DNA of 64,000 nt from an uncultured Alcaligenaceae bacterium (lineage in GTDB: Bacteria > Pseudomonadota > Gammaproteobacteria > Burkholderiales > Burkholderiaceae_B). The DNA lies in the NCBI GenBank assembly GCA_937908115.1, contig CALEQZ010000054.1:1-64000 (forward strand), given 5' to 3'. Below the pieces are notes generated by a model. The model was not told the DNA's origin and searched no databases. It worked only from the letters and a program-made list of their open reading frames with translations. Positions within the stretch are counted from its first letter, which is position 1. Every line of letters begins with the position of its first letter. Both the position numbers and the translations under genes were made by a program. Positions 43,001 through 50,037 of this stretch are shown here, in pieces.

Positions 43001-44566
43001 GCGCGCTCCGCTGGCCGGCGGGTCCTGCTCAGTCGCCGGGTCCCAGCTCACGCTGTCGCCCCGGCCGTCGCTGTACGTCACCCGGCCGGGGTGCCGCGCG
43101 GCGGCCGCCTCGACGTCCGGCGTCAGGCCCATCTCGGCCCGGCGGGCCGCCTCCACGCCGCGCTGGTCGGCCGTTCGGGCCACGCCGTCGCTGCCCACCG
43201 CGATGGTGGGCGCGGGCAGCGCCTCGGGCGCGCGCGCGCCCGGCTCGGCCGCCAACTGGTCCAGGCGCACGAAATGCCCGCGGCCGTCCGCCGTGCGCAC
43301 GCGCGCCAGTTGCTCGCCGCCGGGCCGCCGCGCCGCGGCATTACGCTCCACGCCAACAAACTCGACCGGCATTTCGCGGCCGCCCTGCCGCAGATAAACG
43401 GTGTCGCCAGGGCGAAAACCCGCGTCCGGCGCGCCCTGGGCAGCCGGCCCCGCGCCGCCGACATCGCCTGCCGGCGTCTGAGTCTCGCCCAGGCCGTCGT
43501 CCTGCGCCGCACGTTCGGCGGCCAGGTCGCGGTACCGCGCGGCCGGGGAATCATCTGGCGTGTCCACCCGCGTGCCGGCACCCATGGCGTGCACGCCTGC
43601 CCCCACCGCGCCGCCCTGCACCGCCCCCATCGCCGCCATGGCCGCTACGTTCTTTGTGGGGTCGATGGACGGGTCGTACTCTTGGGCTGCGCGCCTGCCC
43701 TCGTACTGGGTCAAGCCCTCCTCGCCGGCCTCAGTTGCAGCCTCGACCGCACCCGTCGCCAAGGTGCCCCGCAGCCCGCGGCGCGCAGCCCCGCCGGCCA
43801 ACAGCCGCTCCGCGCCGAAGGCACCAGACGCCGCGCCGGCCAGCGCCGGCAGTATGCTCGCGTCGCGTGCTGCACGCGTGGCCAGTTCCTCCCTGATTTC
43901 GGCGTCCTGCATGCCGCTCGCGCGCAGGGCCTGGGCCGGCTCGGACGCGAACAGAACCTCGTCCGGGATCTCCTGCACGAGCTCGTAGGCGCTGCCCGCA
44001 GCATCCCCGCCTCCCAGCGCCGCGCCGGCGCCGATACCCGCCGCCCGGCCGGCGGCAGTCGCTCCTCGCGCGCCGAGGCCGGCCGCGCCGGCGGCGCCGC
44101 GTGCGACCTTGATCGCGGCACCCGGCACCGCGAAGCTGCCCGCCGCCTGGGCCGCCACCTGCAACGGGCTGCGCACGATGTGCCGGCCCACCGCTGCCAG
44201 GTCGTCGCCGATGGTGTCGGACGCCGCCAGATCCTCCCGGAACCGCTCGCGGTCCGCGCGCGTGACGTCGCTCTGCTTGCCCTCGCCATACTCGACAAAC
44301 TGGTCGATGGCCTTCGACACCCGGTTGCCGGGCACGATGAAGTCCGCCACCGCACCTATGCCGCCCGCGACGGCGTTGGCGAACTCGATGACCATATCGT
44401 TAGCCTTGGCCGCGACTGGATTCTTGATGGTGGTCCAGTCCTCGTCCTTGGACTCGGCCGCCGCAGGCGCGCCGGCCCGCGCATACCGCTGCCAAGGGCC
44501 GGCCGCGGCCTCTGCCCTGGCCGCCGGTGCCGGGTCCGCCCGGTACTTCTCCCAGGGGCCAGCCAT
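37061..44566 (-). CDS. Giant polyvalent (multi-enzyme) phage protein
   Basis: At 2501 residues, this resembles the polyvalent proteins of phages. In order: Ala-rich N-terminus with a hydrophobic segment; two similar units with LGLTPDV-RHPGR (about 480 and 570); pyrophosphatase-like module (about 610-745, GNYRKGHVRVAGLDISIENP); RadC-like JAMM module (about 840-1000, HNHPSEAATLSDAD); a module ending near 1160; zinc-peptidase motif AHEVIGHYG (about 1231); phosphoribosyltransferase-like module (VDDTLTQGGTL near 1515); LPD38-like region from about 1680 with a membrane helix and coiled C-terminus. The gene ends the late operon, where podoviruses place ejected internal proteins. Activities are inferred, not shown. 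Confidence 0.8.
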   Translation of the reverse strand: MAGPWEKYRADPAPAARAEAAAGPWQRYARAGAPAAAESKDEDWTTIKNPVAAKANDMVIEFANAVAGGIGAVADFIVPGNRVSKAIDQFVEYGEGKQSDVTRADRERFREDLAASDTIGDDLAAVGRHIVRSPLQVAAQAAGSFAVPGAAIKVARGAAGAAGLGARGATAAGRAAGIGAGAALGGGDAAGSAYELVQEIPDEVLFASEPAQALRASGMQDAEIREELATRAARDASILPALAGAASGAFGAERLLAGGAARRGLRGTLATGAVEAATEAGEEGLTQYEGRRAAQEYDPSIDPTKNVAAMAAMGAVQGGAVGAGVHAMGAGTRVDTPDDSPAARYRDLAAERAAQDDGLGETQTPAGDVGGAGPAAQGAPDAGFRPGDTVYLRQGGREMPVEFVGVERNAAARRPGGEQLARVRTADGRGHFVRLDQLAAEPGARAPEALPAPTIAVGSDGVARTADQRGVEAARRAEMGLTPDVEAAAARHPGRVTYSDGRGDSVSWDPATEQDPPASGARELPAPPARPALPAPVVQVDAAGTATTTEQRASARQQQEAVARERAALGLTPDVEMAGRRHPGRSVDEAAHQAAESPLSDAPAPTDAQKEAGNYRKGHVRVAGLDISIENPAGSERRGTSPDGTAWANRMAGHYGYIRRTEGADGDQVDVFVKPGTAPDFDGQVFVIDQMDPETGRFDEVKVMLGYENQQEAEQAYRDSYTPDWRGMGTVTQMDVSAFKRWLTDGDTRQPVAGSAALGTPAAPGVPADILGGEGTAAPDGAGVSGLQTEGARDEQTSAGTAGQGNQVSAPGGRAERGEPGRAEGGPGSRAVPNLPAARSPASAVLVEREADGRYAVVVESRETGRLTAPGGTLTTRDQVATALAQLRKQPQENLIALFTDESGRPISILRHTIGDRASAAAIPGLVAGHAARLPKAANVWLAHNHPSEAATLSDADLRVTDAYRDLTAGSRVKLRGMLAIGMTEYGHYDADTREKGVSKIVPARRGADIPVMERVFKRRGKLADSFSDPEQARQVVRDVSGGQDGVLFLNAKTEPSAFLPMSAAEMAKLRGTGGLDKLLAGLEQSNASRAIITISSADSLPAAQNVGRMLDDADVRVLDIFTAGMSAAMSGTRTSRQRKFESRRQSSEPRPSAGVAVSDARRAARDFMAELPGAGGLRVSVVQGVRDIPEGAKPSSMAEGVYYPSGEGGRIYLVADNLPSMERLQQVLAHEVIGHYGVEALLGDRFPGVLADVRRLTRLPDGARVTGRERPGDPHYATMEAVTLAYPDYSPANRAREVLARMAETNNKRFFLEGLYAKLRAALRAMGLNLKLNNADLRQMVIDAGRFLRRTPSARAQAGVRQAAASMAASDRRESRRGAEPVDLPPAVVGQPLGAAGKHPDHAAAKAGDRQAAARLVGELVTPEVVQKVRDALGGEQATIVPVLAVEASGHNQIPLATSKRLGAALGLPVETGIIQSVKAQRSALGGLDRIFQQPEFDGHVVPGRAYFLVDDTLTQGGTLAALASHIRQGGGRVVGTFALTGKQYSATLRLSPETLKSVRDRYGDIESDFRAATGRGFDALTESEGRYLAKHDSPDVVRSRILAARDARGGGVLRQGVGQGPKLNPSGPDDAPPSAGRSASGPMESRAATAGAPPAQQPAARPGSTARPGENLSAAEQRLRDRALGKIGAFAPKEPLQERLAKMRERAGEKLVQGIFDQFAPLKGLNETAYMQARLSRGTDGAAEYLVRHGAVRLHDGALDGAGGRGLAEILADLGGEGDHFMAWIAGNRADRLMKEGREHLFTQEDIDTLKRLNLGRMADGRRRQDVYAQALREFNELQRSVLDVAQEAGLINADARAAWESDFYVPFYRVMEEDQTGTMGPGQVAGLVGQRAFKRLKGGQEKLGDLTANTVSNWSHLLSASMKNLAAQGAIKSAVDLGIAQRLSGAEKGSVRIMVNGQEQHYLVDEPLVLDALTALHFVGHNDPFMKAMRKFKHALTVGVTLSPTFRVRNMLRDTIQAVAIDSDIKLNPVANMIRGWRATGSENETMRKLLVGGGAVRFGSFNDGQARSVKRLVDELGVHPDQVVASPSALRRAMRRAFDWYQETGDRAETINRAAIYEAARRRGKSHLEASFAARDLMDFTAGGTFPAIRILSQVVPFFNARLQGMYKLGRGAVANPARFGAVAGVVGLASAMLYLSMKDDEDYKKLPDWARNSYWITKLPGSDMMVYIPKPFEVGALGTVIERGTELAFAGDDYRLRDFGRDIGNIVADQLAMNPIPQAIKPALEASFNYDTFRGRSIDSMAQQRLPAEDRFTSRTSAGAVALGRAIGVSPQRLEHLARGYFGWLGTQALNVADFLARPLSNLPENPARDLSRVENWFVVGDFLKKADARSSKYIERYYDQQREVNQLYAAFNQARALGDLERARDLAGDDRLRLRGLFLAADRQMQQIGREIKRLENSDLPMEEKRARLDQLYQARNRLAALADGRARAAQVSSR
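39651..39671 (-). repeat. Terminator-like hairpin inside the giant gene
   Basis: A perfect 8-bp stem (39651-39658 and 39664-39671) with a 5-base loop is translated in frame as part of a Pro/Ser linker, just after the phosphoribosyltransferase-like module. On the minus strand it is followed by TTCTGCTTCTGG, a degraded T-rich tail, and then an in-frame ATG (MESRAAT). Confidence 0.7.
41099..41121 (-). repeat. Second terminator-like hairpin inside the giant gene
   Basis: A perfect 9-bp stem (41099-41107 and 41113-41121) with a 5-base loop lies in frame in the linker between the RadC-like region and the zinc-peptidase region (SSEPRPSAGVAVSDARR). It is followed on the minus strand by GCCGTTTCTG. 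Its symmetry, AA...TT at both ends, is typical of bidirectional phage terminators. Confidence 0.7.
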
Positions 44567-45969
44567 TACATGCGCTCCCAGTTGGCCTGGTCGGCGGGGT
44601 CCCCCCCGATGAAGCGCCAGCCGTCCTCGACTGTGCCGGGCGCCGGCGCGCCAGAGAAGTCGTCTCGCTGGCTCGCGTCCGCCCGGTCGCCACGCCGCGC
44701 CCGCCCGCGTCCCTCGTTTTCCACGAGAGAGTCGTACAGCGCCGAGGCCTGCTGTACGGCAGCCTGCGGCGTCATCCGATCCTCGCCCATCGCCATAGGG
44801 TCCTGATTCGACAGCAAGGTCTTGGCCAGATCGGCCACGAACTCCTGGCGGGACTTGGTGCGCGCGCCGCGCACCATGTCCCAGGCCGCGCCGGCATCCT
44901 CAGCGACTCCATTCTCCATCAGCCAGCGCGCCGTCTGCACCTCGGCCGGGGCGCCGGTCCGGCCGCCCAGCCGCTCGCGTGCCGCGTCGGTCCGGCGGGC
45001 TTCCTCGCCTTGTGCCCGGATGGCAGCGAGTCGGCCCTCGGTCTCGATCTGGGATTCGGCCCGCTTCTTCCGGATCGCGCTTTCCTCGTCGTACAGCGCC
45101 TTGGCCTGCTGCACCACCATGGCCTGGTAGGTCTGCGGGTCGCCGATGCTGCTCATGAAGTTCAGCAGCCGACGGCGGGTGAAGGGCTCTTCCACTTCCC
45201 GGCCGCTGCGCGGATCGAAGGCGCGGACCATGTACACCTGGTCGCCGCCGGCGCGTTCGGGCCGCTCCTGCACGCCACGAATCTCCAGGCCGCCGGGCAT
45301 GAATCGGTTCACGAACGGCAGCACCGAGTTCGGATCGCCCGTCAGTTCGAATTGCGCCATGGCGTCCTGGTACGCCTGCTGGCGCACCTGGCCGGTGACG
45401 CGCTCGCGCTGCGCCAGCAGCTCCATGGCGCGGCCCGGTCGCCCGAGTTCCAGAGCCTTGCGGTAGCCCCGGGTCAGCGAATCGGCCAGGCGGTTGATAT
45501 CGTCGGATGCGCCTCGCTGCGGCGCGGCCGTCGCAAGTCCAGCATCAGCCGGTGCCTCGGCTTGACGCGCCCCTGCTGCACTCGGCTGCAGCGCAGAGCG
45601 CGGCAGCACGCCGGCCAGGCTGCCGCCGGCCATGGCCAGCGCGGGCCGGGCACCGTCAGGCTGGCCCAGGCCCGCAGCGCTGCCGGCGCGCGCCAGCGTC
45701 ATGTCGAGCCCGTCCGTGCCCAGGGTGGGCTCATCGTGCCGCATCGGCGGCGCCGCCGCATCGCCGCCCGCCGCTTGCCCTTGACCAGCGGTCGCTGCCA
45801 CGTCAGCGAGTCCCAGCCGCAGACTTTCCTTGATCGCTTGATCATCGGCCCGCCGCTCTTCGGCTTCCTCCCGCTCCCCGCGCAGTGCCTTGGCTCGCTC
45901 GTAGAGGTTCACAACCGCCATCCCATTGCGCAGGCCGTCGGCCAGGCCGCCCGCAAATCCCGTCGCCAT
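44566..45969 (-). CDS. Internal virion-like protein
   Basis: The 467-residue protein starts MATGFAGGLADGLRNGMAVVNLYERAKALRG. The middle is rich in Ala, Gly and Gln (low complexity, about residues 60-160), and the rest is helical and charged. It resembles the injected or internal head proteins that podoviruses encode in this slot, but no specific family was recognised. Its stop overlaps the giant gene's start (TAATG), so both are translated together. It follows the S74 protein by 10 bases. Confidence 0.6.
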   Translation of the reverse strand: MATGFAGGLADGLRNGMAVVNLYERAKALRGEREEAEERRADDQAIKESLRLGLADVAATAGQGQAAGGDAAAPPMRHDEPTLGTDGLDMTLARAGSAAGLGQPDGARPALAMAGGSLAGVLPRSALQPSAAGARQAEAPADAGLATAAPQRGASDDINRLADSLTRGYRKALELGRPGRAMELLAQRERVTGQVRQQAYQDAMAQFELTGDPNSVLPFVNRFMPGGLEIRGVQERPERAGGDQVYMVRAFDPRSGREVEEPFTRRRLLNFMSSIGDPQTYQAMVVQQAKALYDEESAIRKKRAESQIETEGRLAAIRAQGEEARRTDAARERLGGRTGAPAEVQTARWLMENGVAEDAGAAWDMVRGARTKSRQEFVADLAKTLLSNQDPMAMGEDRMTPQAAVQQASALYDSLVENEGRGRARRGDRADASQRDDFSGAPAPGTVEDGWRFIGGDPADQANWERM

Positions 45970-45979
45970 CTCGCTCTCC

Positions 45980-47209
45980 CTATGCCCCTACGCCCACCAG
46001 GGCGTCTTGCAGGCCGACTGCGCCCGCGCCCATGTCCCCCGCCAGAACCGGCGGTAGCCGCCCCTCGCCGACCTGCGCCGGCTCGATCAGGTCGGCCAGG
46101 CCCGCACCGCCAGCCTTCTCCAGGCGCTGCACGCGCGCCTCCAGCTTCTTGCCGCGCTTGGCCAGCGCCCGGATGGCGGCGTGATGCTTCCCGCTGACGC
46201 TGATAAGGTCCAGGGCCTGGCCTTCCGGCGCCACAGTGTCGCCGAACTGCTCCTGCATGTCCTCAGCAATCGGTCCCGTATGACGGCCGCCATCGGCCAC
46301 CCCGTCCTTGTATTTCCAGTCCTTCACGGCGACCTGCTCCAGCCCGAGCAGAGCCTCCTCGTCGTCGACCGGCCTGACGTCGTCCTTCACCTTCTCCGAT
46401 GACCAGGGCATCAGCATCGCGCCGGCCATCAAACCCGTGCCCACCAGCGACCCCAGACCAGCGTTGTTCTGGCTCTGCGCGTTGACGTTGGCCTGCCACT
46501 GGTTCAGCAGTGTGTTGGCCGCCGATCCCATCTGCCCGGCACCGGCGCCCATCCCGCTGATGGCCGACTGCGCGGCGGACTGCCCCTGCTGCAGCTGACT
46601 GCCCATCAGGCCGCCCGCGGCCTGACTGCCCTGCAATGCTGCGGCCGACGCAGCGAGGCCGGTACCTGTCTGGTTGCGGCCGAAGCGCGCGGCATCCTGC
46701 CGCAAGCTCATGCCCAGAAGCTTGGTATCGTTGCGCTCCTTGTTGACGGCGCCGGCTCGCGCCAGGGCCCGGGCGTTCGCCTGGTCGACCAGGCCCTGCG
46801 CACCAAGGCTGCTGGTGGGCGAAACGCCCATGCGCGCCATTTCGCGATTCATCTGGCCGGTGGACGCATCGAACTGGCGCGCCACAGTCGCGGCCGCCAG
46901 CCCCTCCCGGCGCGCCAGCTCTTCCGGGCTGTCGTAGGTCATGGCCTCTTCGGCCATGCGGTTCTCGATGGGCCGGAAGACGCTCTGGTATTGGTCCCAC
47001 TGGTCCGCCGCCCGCTCCGAGTTCAGGTTCGACTCCCGTACAGAGGATTTGATCAAGGCCTCGTAGACGGGCGCGAACCGATCCAGCATCTCCTTGTTGT
47101 AGGCAAACTCCTGCTCGGCGAGGTCGGCCATGCGCCTTCCGGTCTCCGCCTGGGCCATGGAGGCTTCCCCCACGCGGGGATCTTGCCTCGGGGTGCTACC
47201 GAATGACAT
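45980..47209 (-). CDS. Virion protein with C-terminal S74 chaperone domain
   Basis: The first about 280 residues are helical, Gln/Ala/Gly-rich and resemble internal virion or tail structural proteins. The C-terminus (about residues 284-370) looks like the intramolecular chaperone auto-processing (Peptidase S74) domain: SSEKVKDDV with the Ser/Lys pair, GPIAEDMQEQFGD and a final coiled coil AIRALAKRGKKLEARVQRLE. S74 domains trimerise and cut themselves off tail-fibre or spike proteins. It overlaps the GNAT gene by 14 bases. Trimerisation of this virion protein is inferred. Confidence 0.75.
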   Translation of the reverse strand: MSFGSTPRQDPRVGEASMAQAETGRRMADLAEQEFAYNKEMLDRFAPVYEALIKSSVRESNLNSERAADQWDQYQSVFRPIENRMAEEAMTYDSPEELARREGLAAATVARQFDASTGQMNREMARMGVSPTSSLGAQGLVDQANARALARAGAVNKERNDTKLLGMSLRQDAARFGRNQTGTGLAASAAALQGSQAAGGLMGSQLQQGQSAAQSAISGMGAGAGQMGSAANTLLNQWQANVNAQSQNNAGLGSLVGTGLMAGAMLMPWSSEKVKDDVRPVDDEEALLGLEQVAVKDWKYKDGVADGGRHTGPIAEDMQEQFGDTVAPEGQALDLISVSGKHHAAIRALAKRGKKLEARVQRLEKAGGAGLADLIEPAQVGEGRLPPVLAGDMGAGAVGLQDALVGVGA

Positions 47210-47639
47210 TGCGTTCTCCCAATTTCAGAAAGCGGCACTCGCCGCGCAGCAGGCCCATCACCAGCCCGTCCTCGTCACCGTAGGCCCGCCGCAAAACCCC
47301 TTCCCCGACGAATCCCGCATGGCGAAGCAATCGGATGGACCGCCCGTTGGAAAGCCGCGCGATAGCCGTCACGCGCTGCATGTCCCACTGGACGAACGGC
47401 ACTGCGGCCAGCCAGTACAGAAAACCCCGCGTCAGCCAGCGGCGGCTGCCGTCCGATGCCAGGTTCAGCTCGCAGCTGTGCTGCCGTAGGTGTAGGTAGA
47501 CAGCCACCGCGGCGATGCTGCCGTCCGGACGCACATTGGCCAGGCACTTGCAGTCCGGCCCGTGCACGAACGTCTCGCCAAGCCTATCCGACAGCCACGC
47601 GAAATACTCGGGCAGTTGCCGGTCGTCGACGCGCAGCAC
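47196..47639 (-). CDS. GNAT-like acetyltransferase in late operon
   Basis: The 147-residue product shows a GNAT fold pattern: a central strand region with VTAIARLSNGRSIRLLRHAGFVGEGVLRRAYG, where the SNGRSIRLLRHAGF segment is typical of the acetyl-CoA binding helix and following strand. Acceptor substrate is unknown. The GTG start directly follows the TAG stop of the preceding small gene. Such acetyltransferases sit between tail and internal-protein genes in several podoviruses and may modify virion or host proteins. Confidence 0.65.
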   Translation of the reverse strand: MLRVDDRQLPEYFAWLSDRLGETFVHGPDCKCLANVRPDGSIAAVAVYLHLRQHSCELNLASDGSRRWLTRGFLYWLAAVPFVQWDMQRVTAIARLSNGRSIRLLRHAGFVGEGVLRRAYGDEDGLVMGLLRGECRFLKLGERNVIR

Positions 47640-47873
47640 CTACTGCTTCCTGGCTGCGGCTGCATTACGCCGGCGCAGGCCAGTGCCGGCCGGCTGGGGC
47701 GGCGTCGCCTCGCTGCCCTCGTATGGGCCTTGTGCGACTTCCGCCCGCGCGCTGGCCAGCGCCTGCTCGACCGCCTGTAGGACGGCCGCCAGCATCCCGG
47801 ATGCCAGTTCGTGGGTGAGTCGGTTGCCGATGTTGCGTGCCAGGATGGCCTCGATCTCGTTCTGGTATGTCAT
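47640..47873 (-). CDS. Small phage protein of unknown function
   Basis: A 77-residue protein starting MTYQNEIEAILARNIGNRL, with an amphipathic helix in the middle and a basic, Arg/Ala-rich tail ending RRRNAAAARKQ. No family was recognised. It is packed directly against the GNAT gene and likely cotranslated. Confidence 0.6.
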   Translation of the reverse strand: MTYQNEIEAILARNIGNRLTHELASGMLAAVLQAVEQALASARAEVAQGPYEGSEATPPQPAGTGLRRRNAAAARKQ

Positions 47874-47894
47874 GGTCTAGTGCTCACGCAGAGG

Positions 47895-47910
47895 GCCCGC
47901 TGGCGCGGGC
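47895..47910. repeat. 6-bp perfect stem-loop
   Basis: GCCCGC and GCGGGC flank a TGGC loop in the 43-base gap between the tail-tip accessory gene and the small protein gene. No T-run follows, so it is more likely an mRNA processing or attenuation structure than a full terminator. Confidence 0.4.
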
Positions 47911-47916
47911 AATGGG

Positions 47917-48570
47917 TCAGGTTGGTATTCCGGCCACGTCGATGATGGTGACAATGGGAGGCGGCCCGCTGAAGTCGTAGAAGTCCTGGTCGTACATCGG
48001 CGATCCCCACCAAGTCGACACATCTAGGAACTGCGTGAAGAACCCGTTGTTGGTGGAGAACAACTTTTCCCTCAAATCGGTGTTGTCCCAGCTACCGGAA
48101 ACTGGGTCGTACTGTGACGCCCATGCGCCCGGCCTCGAATACGACACCGAATAGGCGTACTTGCCAGTGGGCAGGCCTGAGTACGTATAGCCATTCTGGT
48201 TCGGAACCTGCACCGCAGCGATCACGTCCAGCGGACGCTCGACGGCATTGAAGACGAGTTGTCCAGCCTCGTTGTAGACATTCAGGCCGAAGGTCTGGGC
48301 ATCGGGCAGGTCGAAGACGTAATACTCGACAGGCCATTCGGTCACCAAGCGCCAATTGCCGCCGCTGACGGGCGTGAACTCGACGACGAATATTCCTCTG
48401 TTTGCCAGCAGCGGTCTCATAAAGACCACCGGCGTCACGCCTGGAAATGTCGCTGTCGGCCGCCCAGACGAGGTAGTGTTTCGACCGGCTCGCTTGAAGA
48501 ACAGATTGCGGTAGTCGCCGTCGATCTGCAGGATGTTGCTGGTACTGCGGACCTGAAGGCCTTCCGGCAT
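47917..48570 (-). CDS. Tail-tip accessory protein
   Basis: The 217-residue protein starts MPEGLQVRSTSNILQIDGDYRNLFF and is rich in beta-strand-like and aromatic segments (FFTQFLDVSTWWGSPMYDQDF). Proteins of this kind follow gpJ-like tail-tip genes in siphophages and may help form or expose the receptor site. The ATG at 48570 overlaps the preceding stop as TGATG. The identification comes from position and overall look, not from a motif. Confidence 0.6.
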   Translation of the reverse strand: MPEGLQVRSTSNILQIDGDYRNLFFKRAGRNTTSSGRPTATFPGVTPVVFMRPLLANRGIFVVEFTPVSGGNWRLVTEWPVEYYVFDLPDAQTFGLNVYNEAGQLVFNAVERPLDVIAAVQVPNQNGYTYSGLPTGKYAYSVSYSRPGAWASQYDPVSGSWDNTDLREKLFSTNNGFFTQFLDVSTWWGSPMYDQDFYDFSGPPPIVTIIDVAGIPT

Positions 48571-48875
48571 CAGTACACCCCATAGAAGATCGCGCAGGGC
48601 GTGCGTGCGCCCGCGCTCACGTAGCTCGGGTACGTCCACGAAAGGGTGGTGCCGCTAATTGCCGGCCGGGGTCCAAATCCCGTGCTGCCCGTGACAGGGT
48701 CGAACCAGCTCGCCCGCGGCATGACAATGGCAAAGGGTCTCCCGTTCGCAAAGCCTGGCACGCTGATGGAACCGTTCCCAGTGACGTTGACGGAGCCGAT
48801 GATGCGGCCCGCACTCGTAGCTTCGGTCAGCAGCCTGGTGCCGTCCGTATCGATGGTTTCCAACCCAACCGGCAT
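48570..48875 (-). CDS. Small tail-tip accessory protein
   Basis: A 101-residue, beta-rich protein starting MPVGLETIDTDGTRLLTEAT, with GSVNVTGNGSISVPGFANGRPFAIVM, of the type found just behind gpJ-like genes. The ATG at 48875 overlaps the preceding stop as TAATG; an ATG two codons earlier (48881) is also possible. Function is not known beyond probable tail-tip association. Confidence 0.6.
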   Translation of the reverse strand: MPVGLETIDTDGTRLLTEATSAGRIIGSVNVTGNGSISVPGFANGRPFAIVMPRASWFDPVTGSTGFGPRPAISGTTLSWTYPSYVSAGARTPCAIFYGVY

Positions 48876-50035
48876 TACCATATCCCCATGCGCACGCGCA
48901 GCCGGTTGCTGGCGTCGTAGACCCGAATTTCGTTGTTGCGAATCTCCAGGCGTGCTCCGGTGGTGGCGGTGCGCAGAATACCCACGGTGGCCGATATCGC
49001 CGAAAGTTGGGTCACGTTCAGCTTGTCGGCGGTGATCGAGCCTGCTCCTATCCTCTCCGCCGCAAGCGTGCCCGCGGTGATCTTGCTGGCATTCAGATTG
49101 TCGATCTTCGCGTCCGTGATCGCCGCATCCTCGATGTTGGCCGTGCCCACGTAGGCCGTCGTGATGGTGGCCAGCCGAGCCGCCAGCGTATTGACGATGA
49201 TGCGGTCCGCGTTCAGGCTATTGACGGCGATGCGGTCGCCGCTCATCTCCCCGAAGGTGACCTTGGCCGCGGACACGTTGGCGATCTTCGCGTCGTCGAT
49301 GGCCGCATTGCCGATCTTCGCGTTGGAGATCGAGCCATTGGCGACGTACAGGTCCCGGATGTAGATGCCGGGCGGCACCGGCACGCCGTTGATTTCGGTT
49401 TCCTCCTCGATCTCGTAGAGCAGCGCGCCGGGGTTGTCCGAGGACAGGACGTCGATCAGGTACGAGGGGTCGAGCGAGGCCTCGCCGTCGGCACCGCCGA
49501 CGGCGTTGAACGGCCCCTCCTTGCCGCCCGCCGAAACGAACCGCACCCAGTAGTAGTAGGTGGCCGACGACGTGACCGGGTCGGCGTAGACCCATCCAGT
49601 TGTCTGGCCCACCGGCACGGCCGAGGCAAGGTTGTTGCTGGTCGAGCGGTAGATCTCCGCGTAGCCGAAATAGCTGAAGGTGGGTTTGTCCCATTCCAGG
49701 ATGACCGTGGCAATGCCCGGCGTAACGGTCAGCCCGGTAGGCGCCGGCGGAATGCCATCCACGTTCGGCGGCGCCACGGGGCGGAACGGGCCGGCTGGGT
49801 TCGGCACGGTGATGGGCCGGCCGTCGGCGCCGCGCAGCGTGACGATGCCGTTTTCGACCAGGTCGCCCCACGTGACCGCCCGGTCGACCATCTGGCCGTC
49901 CTGGCCGAAGCGGATGCCGAGCGCGGTTCGCATCTGCGCCAGCGCTCGTGTAGCCGCGGCGTTGCCCGGAATCTGGGCGACATCCACCGCCGGCAGCTCT
50001 GCGTAGCGCAGGCCGGTCCGCTTCGATGTCGCCAT
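48875..50035 (-). CDS. Tail-tip/host-specificity protein, lambda gpJ C-terminus-like
   Basis: The 386-residue protein has a fibronectin type III-like domain (about residues 105-185, PAPTGLTVTPGIATVILEWDKP) followed by a repetitive stretch with units such as NAKIGNAAIDDAKIANVSAAK and DRIAVNSLNADRIIVNTL, as in the DUF1983/gpJ C-terminal region that ends in receptor-binding beta structure. It lacks the large N-terminal gpJ domains, so it is a compact receptor-binding version. It follows the large tail protein gene by two bases. Confidence 0.78.
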   Translation of the reverse strand: MATSKRTGLRYAELPAVDVAQIPGNAAATRALAQMRTALGIRFGQDGQMVDRAVTWGDLVENGIVTLRGADGRPITVPNPAGPFRPVAPPNVDGIPPAPTGLTVTPGIATVILEWDKPTFSYFGYAEIYRSTSNNLASAVPVGQTTGWVYADPVTSSATYYYWVRFVSAGGKEGPFNAVGGADGEASLDPSYLIDVLSSDNPGALLYEIEEETEINGVPVPPGIYIRDLYVANGSISNAKIGNAAIDDAKIANVSAAKVTFGEMSGDRIAVNSLNADRIIVNTLAARLATITTAYVGTANIEDAAITDAKIDNLNASKITAGTLAAERIGAGSITADKLNVTQLSAISATVGILRTATTGARLEIRNNEIRVYDASNRLRVRMGIW

Positions 50036-50037
50036 GC

